Of a stretch of 64,000 bases of DNA, positions 24,654 to 35,079 are shown one piece after another. A model generated the notes under the pieces. The model worked only from the letters and a program-made list of their open reading frames with translations. It searched no databases and was not told where the DNA came from. Both the position numbers and the translations under genes were made by a program. Each line of letters opens with the position of its first letter. Position 1 is the first letter of the stretch. The stretch is from Spinacia oleracea (lineage: Eukaryota; Streptophyta; Magnoliopsida; Caryophyllales; Amaranthaceae), in NCBI RefSeq assembly GCF_020520425.1, contig NC_079492.1, positions 3,100,001-3,164,000 of the forward strand, written 5' to 3'.

Positions 24654-26266
24654 TTTAGGTGGGGCCAGAAAGGGGAGGAGAGAAAACTTGCAATGGTGAG
24701 TTGGGAAAAGATGTGTCATTCGAAAGAGGAAGGAGGAGTTGGGTTGCGTGACCTTAGCACCTTTAATATGGCACTACCAGAGAAACAAATGTGGAGACTA
24801 GCTACGAACCCCCAATCATTTGCGGCTACGGTTCTGAAAGGAAAATATTATCCCCTTACTACGGTATGGGAAGCAAAGGTGCCACCCACAGCTAGCTACA
24901 CCTTGCGATCAATCATGGCAGCCCGAGAGATTGTGCAGCAAGGTACGAGATGGATTGTGGGCGGGGGAAGAGGTGTGAAGTTCTGGAAGGATGCCTGGGT
25001 AGCAGGGCTGCCAGGGGGACGACTTACCACAAGTCCACCTACAGTGGATAGCGCACAAAGTAGTGTGCATGACTGGCGAACAGAAGACAATGAGCAATGG
25101 AATGTTGTTGCACTAGAGAAACACTTGTCACGGGAAGAAGTGAATACAATAAAGAGTACCTACATCGCCGTGAGTGACCAGGATGATATTCTTGCTTGGA
25201 AGCACACGAAGAGCGGGGATTACACGGTAAGAAGTGCATATCATGCGGAATGGCAACGCAAGTGTGGTGGGGAAAGCTCCTCAAGTCCAAACACCTATAA
25301 GGAACTGTGGAAGAAGGTGTGGAGTGCGCGGCTGCCGGAGAAAGTGAAGAATCTTGTGTGGCGTGCGATGAAGGAAGGGCTGCCCACAAGGACCAACCTC
25401 ATACGGTGAGGAATGAAGGTGGACATCATTTGTCCAAGATGTGGAGATGTGCCCGAGACTACGACCCATATGCTACTCTTATGCAAGGAAGCTTAATTAC
25501 CCCGGCGTCTCTCTCCAGCCCGCCTAGAAGTGGGGACATGGGACCGAAGCTTCAAGGAGTGGTGCATGGGTTTCAAGGCAAACTGCAATATTGATGGAGC
25601 ATGGGAGATTGTGATGACCTTTATATGGCAAGTATGGAACACACGGAACGCATGGGTGTTTGAGCACAAGAAACTCGACCCAAGACTGGGTTGTGCTCGT
25701 ACTCTTAGCTACCTGGGGGAGTATGAGGCAGCAATGGTAAGAGAGACGAATGCTACCCCGCCACAACATACTGAAAACCAAAGTTGTGTGCACCTACACA
25801 AGGGCGCAACAAGGTCAATGTAGATGCTGTGGTAAGAGAGGGCATGGTGGGGATGGGGATGGTAGTAAGAGATGGTGCAGGGGATGTTCTGATGATAGCA
25901 GGACAAAGGATTGAAGAAGGCATGACAGCTCTCCAAGCAGAGGCAAGGGCAACCTTCTTTGGGCTGAAATACGCGTATGATGCGGGATATAGAAATGTGG
26001 AGTTTGAGTCAGACTGCTTACATCTGATTGAGTTGGTCACCCAGGCTAAGAAGGAGAACTTGAGTGCTCAAATGGTGGTAAATGATATGCGGGAACTCGC
26101 CAAAATATTTGATTATTGTGTGTTTAATTTTGCTAGTCGATCATGTAATAATGTGGCTCACACCATAGCCGCAACTTCGCTTACCTTTGAGGATGTTGTG
26201 GTATGGCTGGAAGAATGCCCTGATTTTGTTTCTCACCTTGTCCAAACAGACAAAGGCCTCAGTTAA
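24654..26266 (+). pseudogene. LINE ORF2 C-terminus: RT-associated zinc-binding domain and RNase H
   Basis: First frame (from about 24654) reads FRWGQKGEERK...VSWEKMCHSKEEGGVGLRDLSTFN, the conserved block after plant L1 reverse transcriptase, followed by GDYTVRSAYH...WSARLPEKVKNLVWRA and, beyond a TGA at 25407-25409, ICPRCGDVPETTTHMLLLC, which together form the zf-RVT domain. A further stop follows at about 25492. After a frameshift near 25790 an RNase H of the RVT_3 type runs to 26266: VNVDA, AEARA, ESDCLHLI, NNVAH. At least two stops and one frameshift make it non-functional. Confidence 0.88.
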
Positions 26267-26300
26267 TGAAAATCTCTAAATTTTCCCGTCAAAAAAAAAA
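24654..26300 (+). mobile_element. LINE (L1-type non-LTR retrotransposon), 3' part with poly(A) tail
   Basis: Plus-strand remnant of the ORF2 polyprotein (C-terminal end of the reverse transcriptase region, zinc-binding RT-associated domain, plant-type RNase H), a short 3' UTR and a tail of ten A (26291-26300). The left end is the insertion border of element 3, so the upstream ORF2 part should lie left of the window. No target-site duplication can be checked. Confidence 0.9.
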
Positions 26301-26748
26301 GCTAATTTATCATTTGAACTCCACTGGTCAAGCTAGTAACTTGGAATTCCTAAAAATTGCAAGTTAGTCCCAAGCTACAACCATTGGAGATGCTCCCACA
26401 CACCTCTTTGTCTCTTGCGCACCGCTCATCTCCGGCGCTCCGGCCAAGTTAACTTCTTCTTCTTTTTCTTCTTGTTTGTTGCGTTTCGAGTTTTGTGATT
26501 CAAATTTTATATTAAGATTGAATTTCTATTCATATTTTGTGATTGAATTAATGATGTTGACATGATACTTAATTTGCGGTTAGGTTTTCGCATATTAATT
26601 GAAGATCTAAGCTTATTCAAAAATGAAATTATAGGTTCATCCTTAAGGCTAATCCGGATTCGGTGCGAGTTTTGGGTGGATAGGTTTCAGTCTTCTCCTG
26701 CGATCCTCCCTACCAAGTTCAGTCTTCATCACCACTGAACCAACATGC
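26301..26748. other. Intergenic sequence, no feature recognised
   Basis: Between the LINE tail and the SINE. A pyrimidine-rich TTC/CTT tract lies at about 26455-26478. I see no reading frame or repeat boundary. Confidence 0.5.
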
Positions 26749-26763
26749 AATTGATTGTGTTTG

Positions 26764-26964
26764 TTTTTATTCTACTACGAGGAGTTCCCACCACCTTCGG
26801 CAAGTGGACTAATCTCCCGCGGGAGTTTGCATGGGTACCTCGATGGGCAGCATCCCTCCCAGTTGAGGTTTTTTCCGTTCCCAAGGCTCGAACCCGAGAT
26901 CTTGGTTAAGGAGTAAGATGCCCTTAACCACTCATGACCTCATGTCATGTCAACCTCAACTGGT
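26764..26964 (-). mobile_element. tRNA-derived SINE with a perfect 15 bp target-site duplication
   Basis: Body of about 201 bp on the minus strand. Near its 5' end is an A-box-like GTGGTTAAGGG (complement of 26921-26931) and, about 35 bp on, a B box GGTTCGAGCC (complement of 26885-26894): the internal RNA polymerase III promoter of a tRNA-like head. The 3' end is a short A-rich tail (T run on the plus strand at 26764-26768). AATTGATTGTGTTTG flanks it on both sides (26749-26763 and 26965-26979). Transcribed by Pol III and mobilised by LINE enzymes according to family knowledge. Confidence 0.85.
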
Positions 26965-26979
26965 AATTGATTGTGTTTG

Positions 26980-27375
26980 TGAATATGTGATTAATGTGAA
27001 TATGTGAATAGTGTGGCCATGTTCGTACATTCCTACCTACTTATTTAATTAGGTGAAGAGATAAAGACTAGTTGGTCGGAAATCTTTTTTATAATTCAAC
27101 GCAAAATCCATGGTTTACTGCGGAGTACTCCATATAAAATATAAATAGTCTTTACTCTCGTCACACATATTGTTTTTAATCCACAAATGATCCTTAATTA
27201 ATTTATATAACAATAATTAAGGAGAGGATGTGATAAGCTAAGATTGACCAAAATCCTTAGTTACACCCTTAATTGGATAAATATCTTCCTAAATCAATCT
27301 TGATATTCTCTTTAATAGTATACTCTACACGATCCTAGCATTACTCGATCTCCTCATTGTATATCTTTTCCAAAG

Positions 27376-27406
<31 letters not shown>

Positions 27407-27523
27407 GTACAACGATATTTTTTCCAAGTTGTTGAGATCATTTGTGACGTTGATAGGAAGTGCCATTTGGCAAGAGGGAAATAGGGTTGCCGTTTGTTTT
27501 TCTTCTTTTCAATTCTCGGTAAG
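26980..27523 (+). promoter_or_regulatory. Upstream region of the AVT1-type gene
   Basis: AT-rich 5' flank. A TATAAAATATAAATAG stretch at about 27133-27148 is the best TATA-like sequence and would give a leader of about 360 nt. A long T tract (27377-27405) lies between it and the start codon. The transcription start is not determinable from sequence. Confidence 0.3.
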
Positions 27524-30500
27524 ATGGACGGTGAATACGGCGGCGTATCATCCCTTGCGCAACCACTCGTGGAGGAATTAGAGGCGGCGACGACAACCGA
27601 TGATAAATATAAGGTGTCCGTTGAAGAATCCAACACCTCTTTCTCCAAAAGTCTATTCAATTGTGCCAACACTATCTTAGGTACGCATGTATACTTCTCT
27701 ACCTTTCTCTTTTTCTCTCCTCGTATTTGTATGTAAATTACTTGAATGTAAAATGAAATAATAAATGAATAATTAGCTAGGAGTATGTTTAGCATATTTT
27801 ATATTAAAGTAGGGGAATCATGAGCTACGCTTGGCGTTTGAGCAAAGTTTGGAAACCCAATTATTTGTTTTAAATCGACTAGTTTGAAATTGTGTTTTTC
27901 TTGTAAAATATAAGTTTTCCATTAAATTTGACTAAAAACGTTTTAAGTCTAATCAAACGGACCTATGTGGTCTATTCAATGCTTAATGTTGTTAATAGCT
28001 GTAAATATTGTGAAGATTATCTATGATTTATTCTCTCCTAAGGCGTAGCTAATTAGTTATTAGGTTCCGTTCTATTAGACTTATTTTGACTGAACTTATA
28101 TTATTTGTATATCTTAACTTAACTGAACTTATTTGTCTGAAATAAACTTATTTGTGTGTGAAATTGTGTGAAAAAATTTATTTTTGCCGAAGTTATATTA
28201 TCTGAACTTATCTGAATGTAACTGAGTATTTTGTCTGAAATAAGTCAAAATAAGTCAAACAAAAGAGAGTCTTATTTTCTCCTACATTACAGCTACACTT
28301 ATACGTAAAGTGACTTTTTAATCACCGTAAATACGTTCATAGAATGATAGTATGAATGGAGTATCACATTCTATCAAACTCTATAGCCTTAGAGGTGTGG
28401 CATACGACGTGGTTAGAATAATTGTTTGTTACAACTCTTATTCTTGGTCCAGCCGTTCAAGTCGACATATTAAGCAAAAACAGTTCAAACGTATTTAGTT
28501 TGAGTTACGTGGCCGGACATAGATTAGCTCTATAACTTAACTTAACTTAACTTAGGTCAATTAGATGTGTTCTATTTACTTGATTTTTAATTATTTGATC
28601 TGAAATGAAACGATTAGCTATGATCGAATGTAACTTCATCAAGCATATTATAGAGACAAATGTATTGTTTGTCTATAGGATGAACGTACCATTATCAAGA
28701 ATAAGAAGGTATTCGGTTGACTTAGAGAGGAGTGTTAAAATATTAATCTAGAAATATATGATGGTAAATTATAATTCAGAATAACCTTAGGAAATATATT
28801 GAAGCTAGCCTGGAAAATTCCAGTAACTAAAATGTCTTGTATTATCCTCATAAATTAATAAAGATATACTTCCTCCGTCTTTTAATCAGGGTCGGTTCTG
28901 ACTTTTTGGTGGCCTATGGGCGAAACAAAAAATCGAGGCCCTTACTTTTAAAAGGGCTAGAAAAAAAAATTGTGAATCGATGTAATGTACTTTTATTATT
29001 GAAAAATTATGTAAATAATTGGCGTTTCACTTCTTAAGACTCAATACTACTCTATATCTAATTAAATTAGCCATGAGAAATTAACTCTATTACAAAATAT
29101 GAAGGCTTGAATAATTTCAACCTTGTGCCATTAAACATGAATTATATTCTACTATTTTAAATATTAATCATCAAGCATAAGACAACGATGAATTACTGAA
29201 GGGAAATGAAACTTGAAATTTTAGCAAGTCAGTAATAATTTTTGAAGTACAATAAACTATAATCCAATTATTTTTGCTAAACTCTAAATTAAAACAAGGA
29301 GTGTGATTATATTAACAAAAGAAGAAGAAAATATATGATTCTAAGGATAGTACACGGCTCTACTTTTGGTGTTTATTTGGATTCTAATTGGGTAATAGAT
29401 TATAATTGCATAGTTAGCAAATGAGAAATAACAAAAAAAATAAAAACAAACTACCACCTCTAGTTGTCGAACCTTGGTGGACGCCCTGATATATCAGGCA
29501 ATCAAACCACTGATCTGCAGTGCATACTTGACTATAAGTTTTTCATTGAATATTACATATTTTTGCATTAACTGGCTTAATAAATGTTGGGCTTTTTCCC
29601 TGGGGCCCAGGGCGGCAGCCCCTTATGCCCTGCCCCAGGGCCGGCCCTGCTTTTAATACTCGCAACGTTTCTTAGTTTCACGCATGCCAATGCACAACTT
29701 TGATCATTTATATCTAATACACATTGAGACGAATCTAACAAGATCCCACATGAATATGCTTTATCTTATATAAAGCAAAAGTTCAAACGTTGCGAGTATT
29801 AAAAGACGGAGGAAGTATAAGCGGAGTAAAAAAATCTAGATTCTAGAGTATGCATGTTATAAAGTATAAGTCACTTGCCTACTACTCCTATATATACCTT
29901 GTAGGCCATTGTAACGAAACAATAAATATCATGCAAAATGATAAAGGTCGCAACTAGACCTGGCAAATGGGTCGTCTGGATCAGGTTCGGATCGGGTTTG
30001 TTCGGATCGGGTAATTTTGGGTCACTTTGACTTCGTATCGGGTTCGGGTATGGTTCGGGTCCATTCGGGTTTCGGGTTTAATTCGGTTTTTTAATGGTCG
30101 GATCGGTTCGGATTTGGGTCAAAATTTCGGGTCAATATCGGATCGGGTCATTATCGGTTCGGTTCATTTCAAATCGGATCATATCAGATCGGTTTTTTCC
30201 GGTTTAGTTCGGATATTTTCGGGTTAGATCGGACTTTTCTTGTTTAATTTCAAGTTTGGCAATTTCGCTTTAGATTTGGTCATTATTCATAAATATTCAA
30301 TTATTTTTAATATTATTTATAACAATATCTCTTACGAAGTAATTAAGGGATAAGCGTATACAGTTCGAGATTACTGGTTTACTGTATGGGAATTTTAGTA
30401 AACAATAAGGGTTACATTTACCTTTTCACATTGTTACAAGTGATAATTTAGGCGACTCTAGTCTTACTTCTACTAATGTATGGTCTAGACGACGAAACAT

Positions 30501-30615
30501 GAAATATTGACGAATATAACAATATATATTGGTAATTAAAAAAACATTATCATGATTTAGTAAAGTAACTAGTATTTGAGACCAAACTCTCGAATTATTT
30601 CATAGATAATATGTG

Positions 30616-30662
<47 letters not shown>

Positions 30663-30687
30663 CAATAACAATAAAAATAATAATAAC

Positions 30688-30733
<46 letters not shown>

Positions 30734-33602
30734 GTTAGAAAACTTGTGTTATTTAGTTTGAACTATTGATAAATTTGAGTTTTTCTTCGGTTCGGATCGG
30801 TTTCGGATCTTCGGGTCGGATCGGTTTCGGTTTGATTCAAAATTTCCAGTTATTTTCGGTTCGGGTTACTTCGGTTTCGGATGAAACTCGGTCGGGTTAA
30901 TTCGGTTCGGGCCGATTCAGTTATCAGATCATATCGGGTTAAAATCAATTTCGGATCGGTTTCAGTTTCGGTTCGGATAAATTTGGGTTTCGGGTTGATT
31001 TTGGGTCGTCATTTCGGGTCAAAATCGGGTAATGGATCGGGTCATTCGGATCGGATCATTCGGATCGGGTCAATTTTGCCAAGTCTAGTCGCAACATGCG
31101 ACCTTTAAGACTTGTCACAATGATGACATGTCACGCTTACCTGTCATATTTTAAAATGGAAAACAAGATATTTAACTTATATACCATATTTTACCTGTTA
31201 GAAAAAAAGGAAGAAAATTTCAATATCCTAATTTACAAATTGAATAAGGTAATTTACCATAAAACAGTTTTGCAACAAGAAAAAGCTGCTTCATAAAATC
31301 CGTTAACATTATTTTCTCAAAACAAATAAATTATTATATGCTTCTTTGTCCGTCCAAACCCACTACAGTAATTAAAATTCCATCAGTATAATCTATCATC
31401 CACCCAACAATCAGTAGTTTTATGATTAAAAAATACTTGGTACTGTTTAGAAAATCACTTTGTCTAACTAATTGTTGAAATATATCATTCCATTGAATTT
31501 ACTGTTTTTATTATTTTCGATCCCATGATGTTCTCTCTTTGATCTTTTTATTTATTTTTAACGGAACCCCAATGTCTTCTTCTATTCATTGTATGAGGGA
31601 AAACTAGATAAATGATAATCTGTTTGAGAGGAGGAAACGAAAAGAAGTTATTTAAAAAAAAAAAAATCAATTTCTTTGGCCACAATGAAAGACATCATAT
31701 GAGAGTGAAACAGAGGACTCCGTACTGATTTAGTTTTTTTTTTTTTTGAGGTATACTGATTTAGTTTTTGTTTTCTTGATTTTACAGTAATCGATTATTT
31801 GATATTACTAATTTCTTAAATTAAATTATATTATTAGATAATAAATTGTGTATGTTTTTAATTACGCAAAATATATAATAAGATTATAATTTTGTGTTTT
31901 AATTTAAATTTACAAAAAAATTGGAAATATATATTTACTATACATATATTAAATATTTATTTCCTTCTTTGTATCGACTACCTTAATTACATATTTTCAT
32001 AGTAAAAATTTAGCATTGATAGTAAAAATATTTTGCTGACTCATGACCTATGTGGCTCCCATGTGGCACCACTAAGAATACGACACGTAGGATTGCGACA
32101 ATTAAAACTTATCGCAAGTTGCGACCTTTATCATCACCCAAATATCATTTCCCTACAAATTAACTATTCCTACCCTTCCTTGATCTTTTAATCTGGATTT
32201 TGCTTTTCACCATTGTCACGCGAATCCTTACTTCACATGATATGTACACAAGAGTGTTACAACTTACAAAAAGAGAAAAGCGGAATTAAAATTTATAAGT
32301 TATCGTAAAAAGGTCAGAAATAGATCATTTTAATCATTTAAAGTCATTTCCTAATCACTTTAACTTTTTTTTGGGCATTAATGTAATCATAAACCACATA
32401 ACTAGTCCCCTATGAAATGTGACAACTTTTTTTATTTTATTTTGTGCTCGATTTCAGGAAATGGAGTTCTGATAGTCCCCTATGCATTAGCTGCTGGAGG
32501 TTGGTGGAGCTTAGCATTGCTTTTCATTATATCTGCGGCAGCTACCTACACAGGCTTACTAATAAAGCGATGCATGGAGGCGGATCCAAGGATCAAAACT
32601 TACACACACATAGGAGAATATGCTTTTGGAGAAATCGGCAAAGTAATCGTAACCATCATTTTATACGCAGACCTTTATATGGTCACTACAGGGTTCTTGA
32701 TCATAGAAGGTGATAATCTACACAACTTATTCCCAAACTTATCACTTGAAGCATTCGGATTCTCAATTGACGGAAAATCAACCTTGATCATTATCGTCGC
32801 TCTAGTTCTTCTCCCTATAATTTTGTTGGATAATATAAGCATTTTGGCCTACATCTCTGCTACCGGCGTCTTCGCTTCTGTTTTGATTCTTGTAGCCGTA
32901 GTATGGGTTGGAGTATTTGATGGTATTGGATTCCATCACGTAGAAGATTCGGCTTTCGAATGGAAAGGAATCCCAACTGCTATCAGCTTATACATGTTAT
33001 GTTTTAGTTCGCATCCTGTTTTTCCTGCCTTGTACACTTCGATGCAGAAAAAACAAGATTTCTCCAAGGTTTTACTCCTGTGCTTCACACTCTCCACCTT
33101 CATTTACGTTTCGATGGCAGTTTTCGGGTACTTGATGTTCGGCTCAAGTGCCGAATCACAGATAACTTTAAACCTTCCAACAGACAAAGTAAGCTCGCAA
33201 ATAGCAATCTACACCACATTGATCAGTCCTATTGCAAAATATGCATTGATATTTAAGCCTATTGTTATTTCGACGGAATGTTGGTTTTCGATTGAATACC
33301 AAAAGAGAAAGTGGTTTAAGGTTACAATTAGAGTAGCATTGCTCGTTTCACAAGTTGTTGTAGCGTTGACTCTTCCGTTTTTCGGATATCTCATGTCGTT
33401 GACTGGAGCGTTGTTATGTGCTACGGCGTCGTTTGCAATGCCATGTTTGTGTTATTTGAAGATTTCAAGTACTAATGGTAAGTCTAGTCGGGGATTCGTT
33501 GAATGGTTCTTCATTTGGGGCATTGTATGTTTAAGTATTATGATACTCATGTCCGGTACATACACCTCAATTGTTGATATAGTGGCAAAAGTCACACCTT
33601 GA
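27524..33602 (+). CDS. AVT1: Vacuolar-type amino acid transporter, AVT1 subfamily (2 exons, 433 aa)
   Basis: Proton-coupled amino acid transporter of the AAAP/SLC32-36 superfamily; plant and yeast AVT1 proteins move neutral amino acids across the vacuolar membrane. Exon 1 is 27524-27680 (52 codons plus 1 base) and exon 2 is 32458-33602; the TTAG|gtacgc donor and atttcag|GAA acceptor join cleanly as NTILGNGVLIVPYALAAGGW. The first 35 or so residues are hydrophilic and probably cytosolic. TM1 begins at SLFNCANTILGNG, the hallmark substrate-site loop, followed by about ten further hydrophobic segments. AVT1 signatures are YTGLLIKRCM, TTGFLIIEGDNL and LMFGSSAESQITLNLP; the C-terminus is GTYTSIVDIV. 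Length fits the family's shorter members. The start is the first ATG in frame before the conserved core. No stop or frameshift is seen, so this is probably a functional host gene. The exact paralogue and substrate cannot be read from sequence. Confidence 0.93.
28063..28271. mobile_element. Tourist-like MITE (PIF/Harbinger type)
   Basis: 209 bp with 28 bp imperfect terminal inverted repeats (20 of 28 match by eye; inner 12 bp ACTTATTTTGAC identical), termini GGTTCCGTTCT / GACTCTCTTTT, flanked by TTA on both sides (28060-28062, 28272-28274). Non-coding. Confidence 0.75.
28869..29815. mobile_element. Stowaway-like MITE, split by a hAT element
   Basis: Terminal inverted repeats begin CTTCCTCCGTCTTTTAAT and the insert is flanked by TA (28867-28868, 29816-29817), as for Tc1/mariner MITEs. 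Removing the nested hAT and one TSD copy leaves about 176 bp. It is an inverted, internally deleted relative of the 259 bp copy at 35456-35714. Confidence 0.88.
28887..29649. mobile_element. Non-autonomous hAT element with a perfect 8 bp TSD
   Basis: 763 bp, termini CAGGGTCGG...CCGGCCCTG (typical hAT CAGGG ends; 11 of the first 14 bp pair by eye), flanked by CTTTTAAT on both sides (28879-28886, 29650-29657). The target lies inside the left terminal repeat of the MITE. The right end carries an additional GC-rich stem (about 29600-29649). No transposase frame. Confidence 0.9.
29955..31087. mobile_element. hAT-like element filled with degenerate TCGGGT repeats, 8 bp TSD
   Basis: Ends TAGACCTGGCAAA...TTTGCCAAGTCTA (12 of 13 bp complementary) and is flanked by GTCGCAAC on both sides (29947-29954, 31088-31095). 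Both halves consist of irregular TCGGGT/CGGATC-like units; the middle has an AAT microsatellite (30618-30730). No coding capacity: frames seen here are repeat artefacts. Confidence 0.85.
30618..30730. repeat. AAT trinucleotide microsatellite
   Basis: About 113 bp of TAA repeats with a few AAC/AAA interruptions in the middle, inside the hAT-like element. Confidence 0.95.
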
Positions 33603-33771
33603 TTCATTACTCTGATTTTTTGTGCTTTTTATAAATTTTGTGGTTGTGTTTTGAAATGAATTTTTAAGTACTATGAATGCAATGTTTGCATAGGCTTCTG
33701 TTTAAAATAGATTGTTAGTTATGGAGTATTTACTTATTTTCTACTCCCTCTGTTTATTAATAGAAGCATTA
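33603..33771 (+). other. 3' flank of the AVT1-type gene
   Basis: Probable 3' UTR. There is no perfect AATAAA before the repeat array that begins at 33906. A single Stowaway-like end, CTACTCCCTCTGTTTATTAA (about 33741-33760), has no partner and is probably a remnant. Confidence 0.45.
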
Positions 33772-33905
33772 GGCCCTGTTTTTTTAGAGTTGAACTGAAC
33801 TAAACTGAACTAAACTGAATAATCCTGAACTGAACTGAACTAAACTGAATAATCCTGAACTGAAATGAACTGAACTTAACTTAACAGAATATATTATCGA
33901 AGAAA

Positions 33906-34080
33906 ATAATAAATAATAAATAATAAATAATAAATAATAAATAATAAATAATAAATAATAAATAATAAATAATAAATAATAAATAATAAATAATAAGTAA
34001 TAAATAATAAATAATAAATAATAAATAATAAATAATAAATAATAAATAATAAATAGTAAATAGTAAATAGTAAATAGTAA
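33906..34080. repeat. AATAAAT heptamer array, left block
   Basis: About 25 near-perfect copies of the 7 bp unit AATAAAT, passing into AAATAGT variants, then cut by the Stowaway at 34084. Confidence 0.95.
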
Positions 34081-34083
34081 ATA

Positions 34084-34300
34084 CTCCCTCCGTTCCATAA
34101 TGTTCCTCATGTTTACTATTCATATAATTAATAGTATGATTAAAAGTATAAATATCATTGGATTCGTTTCAATATAAATTTTCTAAATATCAATTTTTTA
34201 TAACTTTTACTAATACGAAATTAAAATTATTAACGGTCAAAGTAGTGCATTGGAGACCGCGCATAATGAAAAAGTGAGGAACATTATGGAACGGAGGGAG
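34084..34300. mobile_element. Stowaway MITE (217 bp)
   Basis: Terminal inverted repeats CTCCCTCCGTTCCATAATGT, TA duplication (34082-34083, 34301-34302). Inserted into the heptamer array, which continues on both sides. Confidence 0.93.
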
Positions 34301-34302
34301 TA

Positions 34303-35077
34303 GTAAATAGTAAATATTAAATAGTAAATAGTAAATAGTAAATAATAAGTAATAAATAATAAATAATAAATAGTAATAAGAAATAATAAATAGTAATAGT
34401 AAATAGTAAATAGTAATAGTAAATAATAAATAATAAATAATAAATAATAAATAATAAATAATAAATAATAAATAATAAATAATAAATAATAAATAATAAA
34501 TAATAAATACTTCGTAATAAATAATAAATAATAAATAATAAATAATAAATACTTCGTAATAAATAATAAATAATAAATAATAAATAATAAATAATAAATA
34601 ATAAATAATAAATAATAAATAATAAATAATAAATAATAAATAATAAATAATAAATAATAAATAATAAATAATAAATAATAAATAATAAATAATAAATAAT
34701 AAATAATAAATAATAAATAATAAATAATAAATAATAAATAATAAATAATAAATAATAAATACTTCGTAATAAATAATAAATAATAAATAATAAATAATAA
34801 ATAATAAATAATAAATAATAAATAATAAATAATAAATAATAAATAATAAATAATAAACAATAAACAATAAATAATAAATAATAAATAATAAATAATAAAT
34901 AATAAATAATAAATAATAAATAATTAATAATTAATAATTAATAATTAATAAATAATAAATAATAATTAATAAATAATAATTAATAAATAATAATTAATAA
35001 ATAATAATAAATTAACTAATAACTAAAGAATAATTAATAATTAATAACTAATGACTAAATAACTATATAATAAATAA
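34303..35077. repeat. AATAAAT heptamer array, right block
   Basis: Several dozen AATAAAT units, most regular at 34427-34920, then decaying into AATTAAT variants. Three identical interruptions ACTTCGTAA occur at about 34508, 34553 and 34760. Each unit contains AATAAA on the plus strand. Confidence 0.95.
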
Positions 35078-35079
35078 TA

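Larger units (their letters stand above)
29933..32139. mobile_element. Mutator-like DNA transposon with a perfect 9 bp TSD
   Basis: Terminal inverted repeats of at least 22 bp, both containing ATGATAAAGGTCGCAAC, with similarity continuing for a few bases inward. The element is flanked by AAATATCAT on both sides (29924-29932 and 32140-32148), the 9 bp duplication expected of Mutator-like elements. Total 2207 bp, of which 1141 bp is a later hAT-like insertion just inside the left terminal repeat. No transposase frame, so non-autonomous. Confidence 0.82.
27681..32457 (+). other. Intron 1 of the AVT1-type gene (4777 bp, mostly transposons)
   Basis: Begins GTACGCATG and ends TTTCAG, joining two coding exons in phase 1. 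It contains a Tourist-like MITE (28063-28271), a Stowaway-like MITE split by a hAT element (28869-29815), and a Mutator-like element split by another hAT-like element (29933-32139): about 3.4 kb in total. The remaining native intron (27681-28062, 28272-28868, 32149-32457) shows nothing else. Confidence 0.9.

Noticed and set aside
26885..26931. Possible tRNA gene
   Set aside because: A and B boxes are present, but there is no cloverleaf with acceptor stem. The 15 bp duplication and A-rich tail show a SINE.
27494..27523. Alternative upstream start for the AVT1-type exon 1
   Set aside because: It needs a TTG codon; ATG at 27524 is the normal plant choice.
29955..31087. Telomere-like repeats
   Set aside because: Units are TCGGGT/CGGATC types, not TTTAGGG, are irregular, and are bounded by transposon ends.
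30027..31108. Frames rich in RVGS/FGSV in the TCGGGT-repeat elements (also 36345-36924)
   Set aside because: Artefacts of degenerate 6 bp repeats lying inside hAT-like elements.
32412..32457. Extending the AVT1-type exon 2 upstream to an in-frame ATG at 32412
   Set aside because: The added residues are unlike the family, while a good acceptor (tttcag) at 32457 joins exon 1 with the conserved NTILGNG motif intact.
33784..34867. Minus-strand frames coding runs of IYYLLF
   Set aside because: Pure translation of the AATAAAT heptamer array, not a membrane protein.
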